Source: Caballeronia arvi
Lineage (GTDB): Bacteria > Pseudomonadota > Gammaproteobacteria > Burkholderiales > Burkholderiaceae
DNA: 64,000 bases
Assembly: GCF_001544695.2 (NCBI RefSeq)
Contig: NZ_FCOM02000001.1
Coordinates: 558,001-622,000 of the forward strand
Reading direction: 5' to 3'
In this document: positions 61,289-64,000 of the stretch, piece by piece
Layout of the letters: the number at the start of each line of letters is the position of its first letter
Numbering within the stretch: the stretch's first letter is position 1
Program-made: the position numbers and the translations under genes
Notes under the pieces: generated by a model
Told to the model about the DNA's origin: nothing
What the model saw: the letters and a program-made list of their open reading frames with translations, nothing else
Database searches by the model: none

Positions 61289-62950
61289 TTGCCTTTGAAC
61301 GTTTTGCTGGTCGCCTCCGAAGCCTTCCCGCTCGCCAAGACCGGCGGACTCGGCGATATGGTCAGCGCCTACGCCGTCGCGCTGCGCGAAGCCGGCGTCG
61401 ATGCAACGATTCTGCTTCCCGCGTATCCGAATGCAGTCGCCCAGGCGGAAGGGCTGAGTAAGGTCGGCACGCTCAACGGCCTGCCCGGCGGCGATGCGAC
61501 GCTGTTACGCGGCCGCATGCCCGGCACCGGCACGCCCGTGCTGCTGCTGCGCTGCGACGCGCTCTTTGCGCGCACCGGTCTGTATCAGGACGCGCAAGGC
61601 CGCGACTATACGGACAACGCGATCCGCTTCGCGACGCTTTCGGCCGCCGCCGTCAGGATCGCGCAAGGCGTGCGCGGCGTGAAGAAGCCGGACATCGTTC
61701 ATGCGCACGACTGGCATACGGGCCTCACGCCGCTCCTGATGAAGCATGCCGGCGTGCACGCGAAGAGCGTCTTCACGATCCACAATCTCGCATTCCAGGG
61801 CAACTACGCGCTCTCGCTTGGTGCGTCGCTCGGCGTGCCCGAGAAGTGGCTCGTGCATGCGTTCAGCGATCCGAAGAGCATCGAATTCTATGGCGCGTTG
61901 AGTCTGATGAAAGCGGGCATCGTACACGCCGATCGCATCACGACCGTCTCCGAAACCTATGCGCGCGAAATCCTCACGCCGCGCTTCGGCCATCTGATGG
62001 AAGGCGTGCTGCAAAGTTGCGCCGACAAGCTGTCGGGCGTCGTCAACGGCATCGATGAATCGACGTGGAATCCCGCCGCCGATCCGCTCATCGAACGCAA
62101 CTATTCGTTCGACGACATGCGCGGCAAGCACGCCTGCAAGCGCGCGCTGCAACGACGATTCGGCCTGCCCGTCGATCCGTTCGCGCCGCTCATGGCGATC
62201 GGCAGCCGCATGACCGGGCAGAAGCTCGCCGATGTCGTGCTCGATGCGCTGCCGCGTCTGCTGCAAAAACATCCGCGCCTGCAACTGGCGGTGATCGGCA
62301 AGGGCGAAGGGTATATCGAGGCAGGCTTCAGGAAGCTCGCGCAGGCGTGGCCCGATCGCGTGGGCGTGCATATCGGCTATGACGAGCGCCGCGCGCATGC
62401 CCTGCACGCCGGCGCGGACATTCTTCTGCACGCGAGCCGCTTCGAGCCGTGCGGCCTCACGCAGATGTACGCGATGCGCTACGGCACGCTACCGGTCGCG
62501 TCGCGCGTGGGCGGCCTCGCCGATACCATCGTCGACGCGGCGCAAGATGCGGATCGTGTCGTCCATGACGTATTGCGTCCGTCGATGATGCTGCGCGACG
62601 GCACGCACGACATGCCGATCCTGTCGAGGCCCGTGCGGCACGACGCGAGCGTGCCCACCGGCTTTCTCTTCGACGGCGAACGGATCGACGATATCGTCGA
62701 CGCCGCGAGCCGTGCGATCGATGCGTACATGCGTCCGCAAGTCTGGCGCGCGCTGCAGCGCAACGCGATGTCATGCGACTTCGGATGGAACGAAGCGGTG
62801 ACGAAGATGGTCGCACTGTACGTCGGCCTCACCGACGCGCGTCCGAGCCGCACCGCTCTGCGCGTGCGCCGCGTGCCCGACGTCATGCAGGCACCCATGC
62901 CGCTGCCCGCGCGCGGCCGGGATGCGCACACGCTTGTGCGCACTGCCTGA
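61289..62950 (+). CDS. glgA: Glycogen synthase GlgA
   Basis: A 553-residue GT5 glycogen synthase adding glucose from ADP-glucose to growing glucan chains. N-terminal substrate loop LVASEAFPLAKTGGLGDMVS, HAHDWHTGL, FTIHNLAFQGNYAL, and the C-terminal donor-binding GSRMTGQKLADVV, SRFEPCGLTQMYAMRYGTLP and ASRVGGLADTIVDA. The TTG at 61289 is chosen because AGGAG lies 8 bases upstream and it gives the family start MPLNVLLVASEAFP; frames extending further up have no support. A sigma-54 promoter lies 93 bases upstream. The next gene, 359 bases on, is a GlgE-like GH13 enzyme, so this is the left end of a glucan/trehalose cluster. Confidence 0.9.
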   Translation: MPLNVLLVASEAFPLAKTGGLGDMVSAYAVALREAGVDATILLPAYPNAVAQAEGLSKVGTLNGLPGGDATLLRGRMPGTGTPVLLLRCDALFARTGLYQDAQGRDYTDNAIRFATLSAAAVRIAQGVRGVKKPDIVHAHDWHTGLTPLLMKHAGVHAKSVFTIHNLAFQGNYALSLGASLGVPEKWLVHAFSDPKSIEFYGALSLMKAGIVHADRITTVSETYAREILTPRFGHLMEGVLQSCADKLSGVVNGIDESTWNPAADPLIERNYSFDDMRGKHACKRALQRRFGLPVDPFAPLMAIGSRMTGQKLADVVLDALPRLLQKHPRLQLAVIGKGEGYIEAGFRKLAQAWPDRVGVHIGYDERRAHALHAGADILLHASRFEPCGLTQMYAMRYGTLPVASRVGGLADTIVDAAQDADRVVHDVLRPSMMLRDGTHDMPILSRPVRHDASVPTGFLFDGERIDDIVDAASRAIDAYMRPQVWRALQRNAMSCDFGWNEAVTKMVALYVGLTDARPSRTALRVRRVPDVMQAPMPLPARGRDAHTLVRTA

Positions 62951-63309
62951 GCATGACCGCCTCAGTTGCTCCATAGTATTGCCTTGATGAAGACGAGAGA
63001 GCCGGGCACTCGCCGGGCGCGGCACGTAACGTGCTGCCTCGCCCCGTGCGGCGCCCGAGGGAAATTCACTTGGGGACCGCGGCGCCCACCGGAGCGCGAA
63101 GCAGCGCTCGATGCACGGTGCATCGCGAAATGCGGCCAGGCAGGCGCCGATGATTCGAACGGCGCCCGGGTGTAATCTGAGTTCCGCCTGAAGTCCGCGC
63201 GTGCTCCCTCACGTGCGAACCGGCTCTTCAGCCAGTTTGGCCCGTGAGCGTGATCGCGATCGCTGCCCGCATCCCCGCCACCGCAGGACGACTCTGGAAA
63301 AGACGAACG
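62951..63309. other. Intergenic region between glgA and the GH13 gene
   Basis: These 359 bases hold no convincing gene. A small hairpin CGATGCA-CGG-TGCATCG lies at 63109-63125, and there are several GC-rich self-complementary runs, but no T-tailed terminator and no sigma-54 site. A promoter for the GH13 gene is expected but not placed. Confidence 0.4.
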
Positions 63310-64000
63310 ATGGAAAACCATCAAGCTCATCATGCGTATGCGCCACGTATCTACTTCATCGACCCTCTGCTCGTCGGACCGCTCGCGAACTGGCCCGCCC
63401 AGTTCGAGCATGCGGCCGGCCTCGGCTTCGATCACGTCCTGATCGGCTCGCCGTTCGTGCCCGGCAGCAACGGGCATCGCGAAGCCGTCGCGGATCATCA
63501 CCGGCTGCATCCCGTCTTCGACTCCGGCGGCAACGCATCCGATGGCCTGCGCAAGCTCGCCGACGCGGCGAAGAAGCACAAGCTCACGCTGCTCGTCGAT
63601 ATCGTCATCGACCGCGTGAGCGCCGAAGGCGGCCTCTATCAGGACAACAAGCACTGGTTCCAGCCTTTCGAGAGCGCGGACGCGCGGCTCGATCCGCGCA
63701 AGCCGCCGCGTCAGCGCGACGTCGCGTGGGCGAATTTCGCCGATGGCGAGGCCGCGCATCATCTGACCGAATGGTGGGCGCGTGAGCTGAGCGTGCTCGC
63801 CGATGCGGGCGTCGGCGGCTTTCGCTTCGATGCGCCGCACGCGGTGCCCGCGCACGTGTGGCGCAGGCTCGGCGCGGCGGTGCGCGAGAGGCATCCCGAG
63901 ACACGCTGGCTCGCATGGACCGTCGGCGTCACGCGGCATGATCTGCATGGTCTCGCCGATGCCGCGTTCGACGCCGTGTTCACATCGACACGCTGGTGGG
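63310..64000 (+). CDS. GlgE-like GH13 enzyme, partial (C-terminus beyond right edge)
   Basis: An open frame from ATG 63310 runs off the right edge after 230 codons. It starts MENHQAHHAYAPRIYFIDPL and goes directly into an amylase-type barrel: FEHAAGLGFDHVLIGSPFVP (beta1 region), LTLLVDIVIDRVS (beta3), WWARELSVLADAGVGGFRFD with the GFRxD catalytic aspartate (beta4), and LGAAVRERHPETRWLAWTVG. This fits GlgE (maltose-1-phosphate maltosyltransferase) or a related trehalose-cluster protein. In Burkholderia such proteins can be very long fusions; the length here is unseen. It is next to glgA, consistent with the trehalose-to-glucan route. Confidence 0.8.
   Translation, partial: MENHQAHHAYAPRIYFIDPLLVGPLANWPAQFEHAAGLGFDHVLIGSPFVPGSNGHREAVADHHRLHPVFDSGGNASDGLRKLADAAKKHKLTLLVDIVIDRVSAEGGLYQDNKHWFQPFESADARLDPRKPPRQRDVAWANFADGEAAHHLTEWWARELSVLADAGVGGFRFDAPHAVPAHVWRRLGAAVRERHPETRWLAWTVGVTRHDLHGLADAAFDAVFTSTRWW

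Noticed and set aside
1..64000. CRISPR arrays, insertion sequences and rRNA genes
   Set aside because: No spaced direct repeats, transposase frames or rRNA-like sequences were seen on reading both strands.

Overview
This is a 64 kb piece of a GC-rich chromosome from the Burkholderiaceae, most likely the Paraburkholderia/Caballeronia/Burkholderia group. The evidence is the protein families and gene order: FolE2-Dxs-IspA-XseB, DUF2782-ThrB-BPSS1780 family, PolA beside a LOG-type protein, DnaG-RpoD beside a tRNA, and DUF3563 and DUF3309 micro-proteins. Housekeeping genes (rpoD, dnaG, polA, tsaD, dxs, ispA) place it on a main chromosome. I see no insertion sequence, integrase, CRISPR array or rRNA.

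Region 1-14.2 kb is an accessory metabolic island. A leftward operon encodes a ThDP-dependent lyase/decarboxylase, a formyl-CoA:oxalate CoA-transferase (Frc), an NDP-forming acyl-CoA synthetase, a FAH-family hydrolase and a membrane protein cut by the left edge. A divergent operon encodes a succinyl/malate-CoA ligase pair. These are followed by a FCD-type GntR regulator with a small membrane protein, a ketopantoate-reductase-like dehydrogenase, a LysR regulator and an OxlT-like oxalate/formate antiporter. One short DNA motif, TGATATACA followed by [AG][TG]AT, sits upstream of four of these units, so they probably form one regulon. The ThDP enzyme does not look like canonical oxalyl-CoA decarboxylase. 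The set reads as a formyl-CoA cycling pathway whose substrate (oxalate or a 2-hydroxy acid) is open.

Region 14.2-31.6 kb holds a LysR regulator, an aldehyde dehydrogenase, a PhnA-type zinc ribbon protein, a lipoprotein, an M23 peptidase, tRNA-Ile(CAU), rpoD, dnaG, yqeY, a BaiN/YhiN flavoprotein, tsaD, a GST, an MFS transporter with a divergent LysR regulator, and folE2. Region 31.7-48.5 kb is mostly core metabolism: dxs-ispA-xseB, a Rieske oxygenase, a 3-mercaptopyruvate sulfurtransferase, a dienelactone hydrolase, ndh, polA, a LOG family protein, amn, thrB, ohrR and DUF3563.

Region 48.6-64 kb carries a PHB-depolymerase-type esterase, a PAP2 protein, modE, a CHAD protein divergent from a Pit phosphate transporter, several small proteins, a Xre/MbcA-RES toxin-antitoxin pair, a poxvirus-type topoisomerase IB, a metallophosphatase, a DUF1345 membrane protein, glycogen synthase, and the start of a GlgE-like GH13 enzyme cut by the right edge. 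Three regulatory signals stand out here: perfect sigma-54 promoter matches upstream of glgA and of the DUF3309 micro-protein, and a LexA-like SOS box over the promoter of a 78-residue protein.
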